Origin: Cycas panzhihuaensis
Taxonomy: Eukaryota; Cycadophyta
Direction of reading: 5' to 3'
Assembly (NCBI GenBank): GCA_023213395.1
Contig: CM041465.1
Coordinates: forward strand, 136,469,741-136,533,740
Length of the DNA stretch: 64,000 bases
The stretch's first letter is position 1. Each line of letters begins with the position of its first letter. Position numbers and translations under genes: made by a program. The notes under the pieces were generated by a model. It worked only from the letters and a program-made list of their open reading frames with translations, did no database searches and was not told the DNA's origin. Below, piece by piece: positions 44,573 through 55,688 of this stretch.

Positions 44573-45573
44573 GGCAACTTGGATATGAGGTATGTGACTA
44601 TCAAGACGTTGATGCAACTTTGTTTATTAAGAGAGAAAAAGGCAAAGTCACATATCCCCTGATCTTTGTGGACGACATGTTGATAACTGGAAGTAGTGAG
44701 CAGGATATCAGCAAATTAAAGATGGACTTGTCAAAATCCTTCGAACGTCTCGAATTCTGACTAATGAGATATTACTTGGGAATTGAGGTAACTCAATGCA
44801 ATGGAAAAAATTTTCTCTCCCAAGGAAAATATATCAACGATCTTCTAATCAAGTTCGGATTAGAAGATGCTAGAAACGATGTATACTCCAATGGAGCCTA
44901 ATGCCAAACTTTCCGATGAAGACACTCGAGAGGCAGACACAACACTCTATCGGCAACTTGTAGGTAGCCTCATTTATGTTACCAACACAAAGCCAGATAT
45001 TGCCGATGCCGTTGGCATTCTTGCCCGTCATATGACAACTCCAAAGCAGAACCATTGGCAAACAGTAATACGAGTGTTGAAGTACCTAAAACGACCAAAG
45101 AACTTGGTTTGTTGTATGAGCACAACAATGATTTCAGACTTACAAAGATACATGACTTCGGATTATGCGGTGACAAAAATACAGGAAGATCAACGTCCGA
45201 GTACATCACATTTCTTGGAACACCCCAATTTCATGGCGGTCAAGGCTAGAAAATCACCGCAGATTCCACTTTGAAGCCGAATACATACGCTTACGAGACT
45301 AGCAAGGAGGTGATATGGCTTCGTAAATTATTACATACTTTGGATATCACCCAGACAGGTCCAACGAGCTTACATGTGGACAATCATTCAGCAATCCACA
45401 TGGCCAAGAATCCTGTTTTTCATGATCGTACAAAGCACATTAGTACAAAAGTCTACAGGATCCGGGAATTGGTCCATGACGGCACAATACAATTGGAACA
45501 TTGCCCCACAGCAGATCAACTGGCTAATATCTTCACCAGACCGCTGCAAAGGGTGAAGTTTGAACAGTTCCGA
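44557..45573 (+). pseudogene. Element E RT end and RNase H
   Basis: Frame 44557-44760 carries the catalytic FVDDMLITGSS. Later pieces at 44867-45274 (LVGSLIYVTNTKPDIADAVG) and 45271-45576 (HVDNHSAIHMAKNP, LANIFTRPLQRVKFEQF) give RNase H in a different frame. Compared with K there are several one- to three-base differences (about 44750, 45090-45170, 45250 and 45270-45290). The AEAEY core is damaged. Confidence 0.9.
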
Positions 45574-46053
45574 TAGCAGCTCGGCCTTAGGGCCTCCATC
45601 TCCAACTGATTGAAAGAGATGGTACACAGGACCAACATACTCTATCCCATTCGTGAAAACCCCTTGTGGGCACGGAAGGATTAGGGTAAGTCTCTGCTCT
45701 CTCCCGTTCGTGAAAACCCCTCATGGGCGCGAAAGGAGTTGGGTTGTACTTGTTTCGAAAATCAGAACCTATGAAAACCTGAAAGGGCATGGGGGATGAC
45801 GAAATAGTATATGGAGACTCAGCAGATTGAAGCTGCACAACCAACTTGTACTGCTTCGCTATATGGCTACACTCAAAGAGTCGTCTGAGCCACTTCATAG
45901 AATAGGAAGTCAAGTCCGTGGGTTTTTATTTCCCCGAGGGTTTTCCCACAAAAGTGTCTTGTAGGTTGTAGAATTTTTTTCTCAATGTAATAATGAGGCT
46001 ATAATGAAGACCTCATAGATTAGAATAGGACAAAGGAAAATGACCTTCTGCCA
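45574..46053 (+). other. 3' noncoding region of element E
   Basis: Same as 1126-1610 in K, with the paired TCCCATTCGTGAAAACC repeats at about 45648-45745. No other feature is seen. The frames on the opposite strand are antisense shadows. Confidence 0.75.
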
Positions 46054-46066
46054 TTAAGGGGGGGAT
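46054..46066 (+). other. Polypurine tract of element E
   Basis: AAGGGGGGGAT directly precedes the 3' LTR, as in K. Confidence 0.8.
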
Positions 46067-46433
46067 TGTAACGATGTTAATGTCACATGGTCATTTCATG
46101 AAGTTAGAATTAGATAAAGTCACTTTTATGTTTATAACTTTAGGATAAGGTGACTATGCCTAAGTCACTTAAGTGAAATGACATAAAGTTCATTTCATTG
46201 TAATTTCATGTAATCTCATTTGAATGTCATTGGGAGGGAAAACTCAAATTCCAAACCCTAATGAGCATCCTCATTATATAAGCTGAAATTACATGGAGAG
46301 TGATCATATTCTACACTTCTCCTCTTTGAGCTCAAGCTATTAGCATTCTCTTGTTGAGTACATTGTGCTTGTCTCCACTATTTGCCATTGTGTAGTGTTA
46401 GTGCACTAGATCCCTACATCCATTCCCTCAACA
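46067..46433 (+). repeat. 3' LTR of element E
   Basis: TGTAACGATG to CCCTCAACA, the same length as the 5' LTR (367 bp). It is followed by GGAAT. Confidence 0.94.
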
Positions 46434-46438
46434 GGAAT

Positions 46439-46951
46439 GAAGTAGGCATCACTATTGGGAAATGATGAGGAAGGATTTTGTGAAGAATGAAAAGGAGCTA
46501 TAGTGCCTATTCTTGAAATCTCAACTGATTCATTGTTTCCAAAGGTCACTGATTGACCTTTACCTTCCTTGATGTTGCATAGGAGTTCTTCACTCCCTGT
46601 CATATGTTGAGAAGCTCCTGAATCGACAATCCAAGTGTGATCAACCTTGGATGATTGGTATGCACAAAACAGTTTGTCTTCATTGGCAAACTGATTAAAG
46701 TGGCGTTGGTAGCCACCTCGTTGACCCCCCCTTCCTCTTGGACCTCCTCGATAGGCACCTCGATTTAGTCGAGGGGGATTCTCACCGATCCGTTGGAATC
46801 TTTGTTGGAACTGTTGCCTTAGCTGTTGTTGTCTTTGACCTTGTGGCTGTTGCTGCTGTCGTCGTAGATCCGCCTGCTTCTTTCTGCAATCAGGTGCAAT
46901 GTGGCCAGGTTTGCCACAATAATGACACAACATTGGACTTAGAAGATCCAA
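46439..46951 (-). pseudogene. Element B zinc knuckle and protease
   Basis: Minus frame starting near 46951. Zinc knuckle CHYCGKPGHIAPDC, a glutamine-rich stretch, an Arg/Gly-rich stretch (RGGPRGRGGQRGG), then the protease site HTWIVDSGASQHMTGSEELL and VTFGNNESVEISRIG. It is cut by element E at NSDAYFIP; the rest is on the far side (38604 downwards). A two-base deletion relative to F within the VVCHYC codons puts it out of frame with gag. Confidence 0.9.
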
Positions 46952-47651
46952 TGTTCATGTTTCCAAACTGCTTTGTGAATGCAAGTTTGGAGATTTGATT
47001 TGCCTTTGCCTTGGCTGTGAAAACACCTGTTGTAGATGGTTCTTCATTATCCTTAGCATAAATTTGTTCTTCTTGAAGCAATAAGCTTTCAAGTTCATTG
47101 AATGTCATTTGCTTTAGTGAACCATCTCGTGTGGTTGATGATATGAAGCCGTTGTAGTCCTTTGGCAATGCCTTTGTGATGGATGTGATGATTTCATCCC
47201 TTGTAGCAGGACTACCTAAAGTACTCAATTCATTACAAACCTCCTTAATGGAGGACAAAAATGGCGACATTGGCTTTACAAATTGGACAGAATACAATTT
47301 GGCTTTTATCATCAAAATGCGAGCTTCATCTCGCCTTTCATACAGAGAGGACAATATGTCCCAAGCTTCTTTAGAAGATTTGGCAGAAGAGATATTCTGA
47401 TCTACATGTACATCCACAATCATATGAATAAATGCCAAAGCAATTTCGTCTTTGGCCTCCCAAGCAGCAACACGTTCATAATCAACTTGAGCTTCATCAT
47501 CAACAAGTGCAGGATTGGGGATTCTCCTAGAAACATATCCCCAAAATTCATTCATTATTAAGAGATTTTGTGTGATTCTTTTCCATTCTTGATAATTTGC
47601 TTGTCCTGTTAGCCTTATGGTGCATGCATTGAGCATGTTTATGGCAGTCAT
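46890..47651 (-). pseudogene. Element B gag
   Basis: 253-residue minus frame from ATG 47651 (MTAINMLNACTIRLTGQ). NYQEWKRITQNLLIMNEFWG, KDEIALAFIHMIVDVHVDQN, KEAWDILSSLYERRDEARI, ALPKDYNGFISSTTRDGSL and FNELESLLLQEEQIYAKD follow. It is the best-preserved gag of the A/B/C/F group. It ends out of frame at the knuckle (SLLWQTWPHCT instead of CHYCGK). Confidence 0.92.
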
Positions 47652-49760
47652 CTTTCCACTTGTTTAAAAGCTAACAAATAACTTGGTAACTTCAAAGCTT
47701 TGTCGCTTAAGTTCCACCTTCTAACAACACCACCAGTCCTGATTTTACAAGAAGATCCAACAACTGGTGGAGTGATGAGGGGTGGAGGACTTCGGCTATT
47801 GAGTTGGTCCAAAGTTAAGTGTAGCAGAGGCAAGGATTCAACCTTTTTCGAGCCTCTCCAGCCAGATTTTAAAATTCACTTTTAGACAAATTTTAAGTGA
47901 ATTTTTAAAGTCCTTTTACTTGGATTTTGATGCTATAAATTTAGCTTACAATGAATGCTTCTTAAGAAGCAAGTACATGAAAATATTAAGCACTTTTATT
48001 AAGTGTTTTTAAGTGCTTTGTAATCCAAGTAAAATGCTTTGAATGCTTGAGTACAATGATGTAAGTACTTTGAGTACTTAGTGAAAAACAATGATGCAAA
48101 AAACCTTTGATGAAGATAGCAGAAGTGGGTTCTTTTTAACCCTCCAAATCTGATTTAGTGAAGAAGCCACTAGCCAAGTGTACTCAAAGTGCTCCAAAAC
48201 CAAAACGAACTCCAAGCAGCAAGTTGTTGAGACTTTAAAATAGTCTCAACAATCCAACAAAAAAATGTGATTTTATTAAGTGTCAAATTCAGCCTTCTTT
48301 TTGAGCTTTTTGAAGGCTAAGGTCACCATGCAAGGTGCCAAAAAAATCAACTTAAATGGTGATGTTTCTCACCTTTACAATGTGAATATGCCTTTTGATC
48401 ACTTTATTTAAGCTCCAAATGCTTTAATAGCATTAAACAAAGTGCTAAATGAGCTTAAAAAGGCATAAGGTAAATGCTGAAAATCAACTTTTTTTTGTAA
48501 CTTTGCCTCATTAGAACACTTCGTAGGGAGTCTTTTTAGGCATTTAAATCATGCAACATCAAATTTCAATAAGAGGAGAATGACTTAGCATGTGTCATTC
48601 GATGAGTCCTCTTTCCATCAAGGAGATTTTAATCAACTTAAGTACTAAAAAAGTACTTTAGTGAGCCAAAAAAAGACTTTAAAAAATGAGATTAAATCTC
48701 ATTAAAAGAATTTTAAAGCATTTAAGGCTTTAATGATACCTTAAATCTTGAAATGGCTGAGCTAATGTAAGGCCACTTAGAGCATTAAAGCTTGCCTTTG
48801 ATCAAAATTCTCTAAGTAATAAAGTCTTTTAATCCTTGATTAATAAAAAACTCACTTAAAGAAAAACTTTAGGAAAATACCCTTGATTAAAAAGGGAATA
48901 TTCTTGGTATATGCCAATGTGCATATTACAAAGATTTTTAGGCCAAAAATGAAATGTATCTCTCCTTCGTTAGTTTTCCTGTGGGCTGGATTTTTTTTTT
49001 CGTCGAATAGTTGTATGCCCGTGCAGGCCCCACTGCGCAGGTCAGCTTGTAGCTGTGCTATTTCTTGCGGGCCCCACCTGCGTGTACTGCCGGCCATGCG
49101 GGGTGCGTTTCCCCGTGCACGAGCCGTGTAGGCCCATCCACGTTCCGGAACTCCTGCGTCTTCCGCAGATCTTCCCGTGCAGGGTTTCTTATCTTCCCGT
49201 CCGTGCGGGTCTGTTCCTCCGTCCGGTTGTCCTTCCTTCCGGAAGGTTCTTCCGCATATGCGTCCTCCTCTGTGCGGGTTCTGGCTCTGTCTGGAAGTTT
49301 CCTCCGCAGGTTTCCTGTCTGTGGGTGTTGGGAGCAGTCCTCACATGTGTGAGCAGGTGCTGTCTTCAGACACTTAAGGACAGCAAGTGCTAGTGCAGAC
49401 AACTAAGGGCAGCCAAGTGCAGGTACAATAGCCTTTAGTGGGCAGAACAGAGATGCTGGTAGCAAGTCTTGTATGGAGACAGAGAACTCAAGTGGGGCAG
49501 AATTAAATGTAGGGTACAACTCAATATTCTTAGTGCAGTCCCCTTTAATGGGCAGATTTCAGTGTAATGTAAGACCGAGCTCTTTCTTGTGCTCCTTTGG
49601 CAAGTGCAGATGTAATTAAAGCAAGGATGAGGACCAAGAAAGGATGTAATTAAAGTGCGTAAATCACCCATGCATCTGTCTCCAAGAATGTGCCAAGAAA
49701 GCTTCAAGACAACAACAAACTTAAGCAAGTTCACTAAATCAAAGCTCAAACAACCATAGA
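47652..49760 (-). other. Long 5' leader of element B
   Basis: About 2.1 kb, AT-rich with short repeats of the AAGTGCTTT/AAAGCACTT type over 47980-48700. A GC-rich block at 48980-49400 contains long open frames in several phases, as expected of GC-rich DNA; none is recognised. The part next to gag resembles the leaders of A and F (CACCAGTCCTGATTTTAC and CCTCTCCAGCCAG region). Confidence 0.6.
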
Positions 49761-49772
49761 GCTCTGATACCA
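49761..49772 (-). other. Primer binding site of element B
   Basis: GCTCTGATACCA on the + strand is a perfect initiator-Met PBS on the minus strand, two bases from the LTR. Confidence 0.92.
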
Positions 49773-49774
49773 AT

Positions 49775-50358
49775 TGTTAGAATGGGCCTAAGGCCACATA
49801 GGTCCAAGATCTTTAATAAAAGCACAATACCATTAAATGCATTAAGCATAAGCAACAAAGAACTTCAAAGAATTCAAAGGACTCAAAGAGAAATAGGAGC
49901 AAGATCACAATACCAAAGATGAGGTGTTGGAATTAGTCCAACAACCAAAGAATGCCTTCAGCTTGATTAGCAAACTAATAGAATAACAATGAGCTCCAAC
50001 TCTTGAATAAGCAACAATGAGGAATAGGTCTCATTATATAGAGTGAGATGAGAGACCTAAGGCCTTGGATGTTTGACAAGTGTCAAACATCCAAGATACA
50101 TGCCTTGGATGATTGACATGTGTCCTTTTGGAAGCTCTTGTGTGAGCAAAAATGCAATGGGGTCATTTGACCCTCAAGTTACATAAGTGACAACATTGTG
50201 TCACTAGTCATAAAGTGGGTGTGTACTTTATCACTTAAGTGATAAAGTCACCCCTAAAGTACAAAAGTGCACATAAGCATTAAAGTGCACACATAAGACA
50301 TAAATATAAAGAACATAAGCTTAACATATAAACATAAGGTAAAACATGAGGTTTAACA
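49775..50358 (-). repeat. 5' LTR of element B (584 bp)
   Basis: On the + strand it runs TGTTAGAATGGG to GAGGTTTAACA, a full-length match to 24635-25215 with few differences. Confidence 0.93.
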
Positions 50359-50887
50359 GTTTACAATTCCCAAGATCTAGAAGATTGATTCTCTCTAGTT
50401 CTAGAAAACAAGAGATCTATACTAACAATGAAAATGAGATTCAAATGAACAAGATCAAAGCATAAAGAGAATGAGCAAGATGATACCAAATGGGGGGAGA
50501 TGGAATTGGTCCAATCTCCAAATGAATATTAGTTTGATTAGCAAACTGGCAGCATAACAATATAACTCAAACTCTATATGAGAAACATGAGAAGTGTTCT
50601 CAATATATAGAGTGACAGAAGAGACCTAAGGCATTGGATATTTGACAAGTGTCAAACATCCAAGGTACATGTCTTGCATGTAGGACATGTGTCCTTTTGG
50701 GCTCTCAAGTGAGCAAAAGTGCATGAGAGTCCATTTGACCCTTAAGTGACAATGTTGTATCAGTAGGAAAGAATGTGGGTGGGTACTTTATCACTTAAGT
50801 GATAAATCACCCCATAAAGTACAAAAGTACAGATAATACATGAAAAATAAAGTATGTATGCGTAACATGTAAACATAAGGTTTAACA
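50359..50887 (-). repeat. A-family LTR piece right of element B
   Basis: LTR positions 19-546 of the A family, ending AAACATAAGGTTTAACA. It lacks the first 18 bases. It overlaps by about 346 bases with the LTR piece at 24271-24634 on the other side of B. Confidence 0.88.
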
Positions 50888-50998
50888 CACATTTCATCCT
50901 CAGGTGAAGTGAGACCATCATCAATAAACTGCTAAACTGTGGTTTACTGGCAGAAAGCTGCAATGAACTTTTCCTTCCATAATCTATTTTTCTGTCAA

Positions 50999-51565
50999 TG
51001 TTCTTGATGATTTTTGTTATTAAAACTATCCTGATTATTTTGAAAGATCAAGACAGTTGGAAGAATGTTCTTGTCTATTTCATTGATAAGGCTGCATAAA
51101 TACAAGAGGAGCCCCTTTGCATGGGAGACAAGTGTCCTACGTTCATTGAATGGGGTTTATGAGATGTGATCCTTAATGATTAGAAACTATTACAGACTAA
51201 TTCTAACTTTGTAACTTAGAAGTAAACATTATTCCTAACACCCCCCCCCCCCCAATACTGTTTATTCCTTTGTCCTTTATCCAATTTGTTGTCTAAGGTA
51301 TTGAAGCTTTTGTTTTCCAAGTGGTTTTGTGAAGATGTTTGCTAATTCTTCTTCACTTGGACAATTCACTAACTTAGTTTCTTTCTGTTGTACCTTTTCT
51401 CTGATATAGCGATGATGGACTTCAATATGCTTTGTTCTAGCATGAGATTTTTGGTTATTTTTATGGTACTCTAATTGTTGCAGAATATAGGAGTAGGAAA
51501 TGATTGGGTCTGATTCTGTTCTTCTAGTATCCTTTTAAGCCATATGGCTTCATGTGAAGTGTTGA
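50999..51565 (-). mobile_element. Copia element G, 3' fragment
   Basis: A likely 242-bp LTR (50999-51240, + strand TGTTCTTGATG to ATTCCTAACA) is followed by 13 C (polypurine tract, 51241-51253). A minus-strand RNase H end then gives EAIWLKRILEEQNQ, KSHARTKHIEVHHRYI and ELANIFTKPLGKQKLQYL. It stops abruptly near 51565 where a different LTR-like sequence begins. The left LTR edge is inferred from TG..CA ends only. Confidence 0.75.
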
Positions 51566-52010
51566 CTATGTGCGGTGGAAAATAGAGCTTAAAAGTGCAA
51601 ATTAGAGTGCAATATGAAGTACAACCAAGGATTAGGATTGCAACCCAAAGTACAACCAGGGACTAGGATTGCAACTTAGATTGCAACCTGAAGTACAACC
51701 AAGACCATGATTGCAATTACAATGGTTGGTGTAATTATTGTTATTGTTAACAAACAATCATTAATGAATTAACTAGAAGTAAGTTGGGAGTTGGTTAGTA
51801 AATGGTTAGGGGGAAAGACTATAAAAGGAGCATTCATGTATACCAAAGAAATATATGTGTGTGAGAGTGCATTGGGCTTCACCTCCTTTCTTTCATTATA
51901 TCTCTCATTGTGTATTGGGTCGAGGGTTCTTCATTTGTTGTACTCTGAGTCTGCATGTAAAACATCTGGGGGCGGTGCAGTCCCCTTCTTGGTAATAAAC
52001 TAATGTTTGC
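51566..52010 (+). repeat. LTR-like or promoter-like segment H with tandem motif
   Basis: It begins near TGTGCGGTGGAAAATAG. At 51606-51725 it carries three or four copies of a motif AGTACAACCAAGGAYTAGGA, each followed by TTGCAACC-type bases. A TATA box ACTATAAAAGG lies at about 51820 and AATAAACTAATG (polyadenylation-type) near 51996. This resembles U3-R of an LTR, but no partner LTR, PBS or polypurine tract was found. It could be a solo LTR truncated at G. Confidence 0.4.
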
Positions 52011-53400
52011 CTCCATCTATTATGTGTATTGTGCCTATGCTTCTATGTTAGTAATGTGAGCATATCACATTGGTAATGTGATCATTATTCTCATGTATGT
52101 TCCCTTATTGCTTGAGCTCTGTTTGTGGCAAATAGCACGCATTTTGGCACTATTGCGGTAGTTTAAATCCCTAAGAATCTTCTTAGATAATCATTCTTGG
52201 CACTCTTTTGAACTGGCTAGGTGACAACACACCAAAGGAGAGTTCTCATTATCATTATGCCAAGAACTAATAATGATTAAGTTTGTTGTAAATGGCATTG
52301 GCATATGCCAAATCTTGATCAATTTACATGGAACTCTCTACATTTGTTGGCTAATATCACTACTATAATTATTATGCAAATTATTGATGAATATAGCTAA
52401 GGGAATGCTTTGCTGGACCTCAAATTCGACGAATGATGATGTTACAGTCAACATGCAATTGTGGTTGCATCAATAATCTGCTTAGTAGATGCCTAGGGCA
52501 TGCCTTGGCACTCTATGCTAGCATTGCAAAGCATCTACTATCTTTGATTTCTTGTATTTCTCATGTCCAAGGAAAATATGAAATGATGAATATCACCATT
52601 GTTATTCATAGAAATCATTGTGTTTGTTGTTGCAAATAATCACAAGGCCCAACAAACCACATCTCACCACACCAACCATATTGTGCTCCATTCGTCTTTT
52701 GTAGGGCATAAGGTGCTATCTAGTGTTGCTCTAGTGCCCTCTAGTTTTCACAGATTTATGTTGGGGATAGAGATTGTTCAATTTTGGTTGACTTAAGGTT
52801 TAGAAAAGATTATATTTTCAAGTCTTGTATTTCATTGAGGATTCTTCAGATTGACGTCTGTAATGTATGCATGACAATTTAAGCATATATAGGTAGGCGA
52901 TTGAGGCCCTTTTGTTCACTACGTGAAGTCATATATAGAGCATTGATTAAAGCGGAAATAATTTTAGTAGTAAATATCTAGAATTCACCCGTTGTGAAAT
53001 GGAAATCCATCTATAGTGTTGAGTGGTCACCCTTGTTGGCCATGGGAGGCCTAATTGAAGATATCAAAGAGGAATTTTATGTGGAAGTGCAAAGATTGGA
53101 AGCAAAGTTGTATGATGCCTGTTGGCAACAAGTGGAGTGCACCATTATCAACATTTGCTCAACTAGAAATGGGGAGAGGGAAAATAGTTTTATTGGTTGT
53201 AATTCAAGCACTGTGTTCACCTACAAAGCATTGCATTATACAAGTGAATCCCATGCCACTTAACCATTGAAGCACAATTTGTTCATTCAAGGCTTGTTTT
53301 GGAGGCCGTGACGAAATGATTGTTGGATAAGAAATAGGGTTGGAGTTAGAGGCGTTTTGGAGCAGATAGTATAGAGGTTACCTGTTGCACTTGTCAAGTC
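52011..53400. other. Unassigned AT-rich DNA
   Basis: No coding domain or RNA gene is recognised. The frame 52994-53263 (89 residues) has no known motif. The stretch up to 53400 may include the eroded integrase tail or lost 3' LTR of Gypsy I. I looked here for the missing proteasome exon and did not find it. Confidence 0.5.
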
Positions 53401-53451
53401 AGTGATTGTAGTATAGAGGTTGCCTGTTGTGCTTGAAACAGTGACATTTTT
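53368..53451. repeat. 42-bp tandem duplication in integrase tail of I
   Basis: AGTATAGAGGTTRCCTGTTG occurs at 53368 and 53410, period 42. It is an imperfect, in-frame-length duplication. Confidence 0.6.
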
Positions 53452-54125
53452 GCCGCTGAGTGGTATGTGGTGTTATACCACCATTCTGCTAGATGGAGCC
53501 ATTGATGCAAAGTTTCTTAAGTATCCCCCCACACATTTTTAAACTATTTTCATCTAGCCATCTGTCTGCAGGTAGTACATCGAGCTCATATGTAGGCTAG
53601 TGTTAGTTGCTTTAAACAACTCCTCCCAAAAGTGACTTGTGAATTTGGGGTCCCTGTCACTGACTATAATCCATGGAAAGCCATGTAGCCTATGTATTTT
53701 TTTTCATATACAATTATGCTATTTAGCTTGCTTTTGCTCCTATCTGAGTTCCCCTAAAATGGGCATATTTAGTCAAATTATCTACCACTATAAAAATTGT
53801 GCCCTTTCCTTCTAATCGAGGAAAACTTGTAATAGAATCCATAGAGATTTCTTCCCATTTTTGGTGGGGAATGGAAAGGGGTTATAGCAACCTTGGTGCT
53901 TTTCCAGATTCAATCTTATTCCTTTAACACGTATCACATTCCAACACAAACTAGAGGACGCCAAGTTTTAACCCTTTCTAGTAAAACATGTTTTGAAGCC
54001 TCCTATAGGTTTTATCCATTCTTGAATACCCTAAAATTGGGGTTGAGTGAGCTTCTTGAAGTAATACCTCCTTTAATTTGCTTGTTCTTGGAACAAATAT
54101 TTTTCATTAGGATTAATCCTCCTTG
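53420..54125 (-). pseudogene. Element I integrase
   Basis: Broken minus-strand frames: CDTC zinc ligands, then SITSFPRLEGKGTIFIVVDN, LTKYAHF, DRDPKFTSHFWEELFKAT (second Asp) and YYLQTDG before the Glu region, followed by CVGGYLRNFAS and an AWWYNT-like site in pieces. Multiple stops and frame changes. The C-terminal domain, where a chromodomain might sit, is not readable. Confidence 0.8.
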
Positions 54126-54671
54126 TTACGTGGGCTGCGCTGCTTTTCCTTCTCTGATCTTTTGTCTTGTTTCTTTTGATGTCTTGTTGTCTTCGTATTC
54201 CTTTGCCAAATTTGTCGTCCATTTTGGAGTTGTTATTGTCATTGAATTGGCCGAAATTTCAACCTTTCCTTCATCTAGTAGTTTGGATAGGGCATCTGCT
54301 ATTACGTTTTCTTTCCCTTTTTTGTATTCTATGGTGAAATCAAAAGTCTGCAACTTGCTAACCCACTTTGGTTGCTCATCGGATAATGCCTTCTGATTCA
54401 AAAAGTATTTCAGGTTGTCATGATTAGTTCTGACCATAAATTTGCTCCCCAATAGATATTGTTGATATTGGTGTATTGCATGCATAATGGCCAACATCTC
54501 TTTGTCATATATTGGTTTCATTTTTTCCCTATTATTCAGTTTCAGACCTTCGTAAGTTATAGGTGTTCCTCCTTGTAACAGAATTGCTCGAATTCCAAAA
54601 CCTGAAGCATCACACTCCAATGTGAATGGTTGGGTGAAATTCGGTAAGGCCAATACTAGAGTCGTGACCAT
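54126..54671 (-). pseudogene. Element I RNase H
   Basis: 181 residues: LALPNFTQPFTLECDASGFG, IRAILLQGGTPITYEGLKLN, DKEMLAIMHAIHQYQQYLLG, FMVRTNHDNLKYFLNQKALS and FTIEYKKGKENVIADALSKL. The Asp, Glu and Asp of the RNase H site are visible. It is followed by the start of integrase after a stop. Confidence 0.9.
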
Positions 54672-54848
54672 TGCTTGTTTTAATTCTTAATGTGCTCCTT
54701 CTGCTCCTGAGTTCCATCTGAAAGCATCCTTTTTGGTCAGGTCTATTAGTGGTGATGCTATGTGTGCATACCTTTTTATGAACTTTCTCAGAAATCCTAT
54801 TGCACCAAAAACTTCTTATTCCTGTGACATTCTTCGGAGTTGGCCAAC

Positions 54849-55688
54849 TTACAATTGTTTGGATCTTCTATGGATCAATTTTGATTCCTTCGCCCGTGAT
54901 AATGTGGCCCAAATAAGAAAAAGTGTAAAAGAACACTTTTTCTTATTTGCAAACAATTGTGCTTTCTCTAATATGATCAGAATGGCCTTTATATGTTCCA
55001 AATGTTCTTCCCATGTTTTGTTGTAGATCAAGATATCGTCAAAAAAACCCAACACGAATTTGCTTAGGATGTGTTTTAATATCGAATTCATTATGCTCTG
55101 GAAGGTGGCTAGAGCATTCGTTAAGCTGAAAGGCATAACCCTAAATTCAAACAATCCTTTATGCGTTCTAAATGTTGTTTTGTAGACATCTTCTTTGACT
55201 CTTATTTGGTAGTATCTTGAGCGTAGATCTATTTTTGAAAAATACCAAGCTCCATGTAATTCCTCTAACAAATCTTCAATCCTTAGGATAGGATGCCGAT
55301 TCTTTATGGTCAACTTATTTAACCCACGATAATCCACGCACATTTTGTAAGATCCGTCCTTCTTTGGATTGATTACCATGGGAGAAGTGAATGGACTCGT
55401 GCTTTTCGCCACTATGCCTTGGAGTAATAATTCTTGTGTGATTTTTTCAATTTCCTTCCAGAGATGATAATAATGTCTATACGGAGGAATATTGATTGGT
55501 ATTGCTCCGGGGATAAGATCTATTGCGTGCTCATACTCCCTTTTGGGTGGTAGTCCTTGGGGTTCTTCAAAAGCCCCCAGATGTTTTTCTAGGATCGCTT
55601 GAATCTCTGGGAGAACGTCTTCTATCTCTACTTTGTAACATAACATTATGTATGCTTGTGGATTCTTCCTTAGAATTTTTTCCATCAT
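54849..55688 (-). pseudogene. Element I reverse transcriptase
   Basis: 279 residues: LEKHLGAFEEPQGLPPKREY, TSPFTSPMVINPKKDGSYKM, CVDYRGLNKLTIKNRHPILR, the first Asp in YFSKIDLRSRYYQIRVKEDV, FRVMPFSLTNALATFQSIMN and the FFDDILIYNKTWEEHLEHIK catalytic block. Some usual residues are changed (G to R in DLRSRY, PFGL to PFSL). The frame ends near the thumb and resumes at 54671. Confidence 0.92.

Larger units (their letters stand above)
38610..46433 (+). mobile_element. Copia element E (+), structurally complete, nested in B
   Basis: 7824-bp Copia with 367-bp LTRs, perfect PBS, 2-kb leader, gag, pol and polypurine tract, flanked by GGAAT. The LTRs differ at about seven places by hand comparison (roughly 2%), one of the lower values in the window. 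It is the same family as fragment K. Gag-protease is one frame with five or so stops; integrase, RT and RNase H lie in shifted frames, so it cannot be autonomous. Confidence 0.95.
24635..50358 (-). mobile_element. Copia element B (-), host of nested D and E
   Basis: Minus-strand Copia. 3' LTR 24635-25215, polypurine tract 25216-25223, pol 25260-27749 then 38187-38604, protease/gag 46439-47651, leader 47652-49760, PBS 49761-49772, 5' LTR 49775-50358. Gypsy D sits between integrase and pre-integrase, and Copia E within the protease region; removing both restores a colinear pol order. The bases flanking B (TGTCT and GTTTA) do not match, so there is no target duplication. Confidence 0.9.
9065..50887 (-). 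mobile_element. Copia element A (-), split by nested elements C, B, D and E
   Basis: Minus-strand Copia element. Its 3' LTR is at 9065-9610. Pol lies in two blocks (9650-10556 and 18566-20905), gag at 20906-21912, leader 21913-24256, PBS 24257-24268. Its 5' LTR starts at 24271 and is interrupted by element B; LTR sequence of the same family resumes at 50359-50887. The flanks CATAT (9060-9064) and CACAT (50888-50892) could be a one-mismatch target duplication. Because the B junction looks recombinant (see findings), the piece at 50359-50887 may come from another A copy. A is related to B, C and F. Confidence 0.8.

Noticed and set aside
49055-49402. Overlapping open frames on both strands in a GC-rich block
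   Set aside because: GC-rich DNA has few stops. None of the five overlapping frames has a recognisable motif, and the block lies in the B leader.
52994-53263. 89-residue frame near Gypsy I
   Set aside because: No known domain, and it lies opposite to the degraded tail of a minus-strand element.
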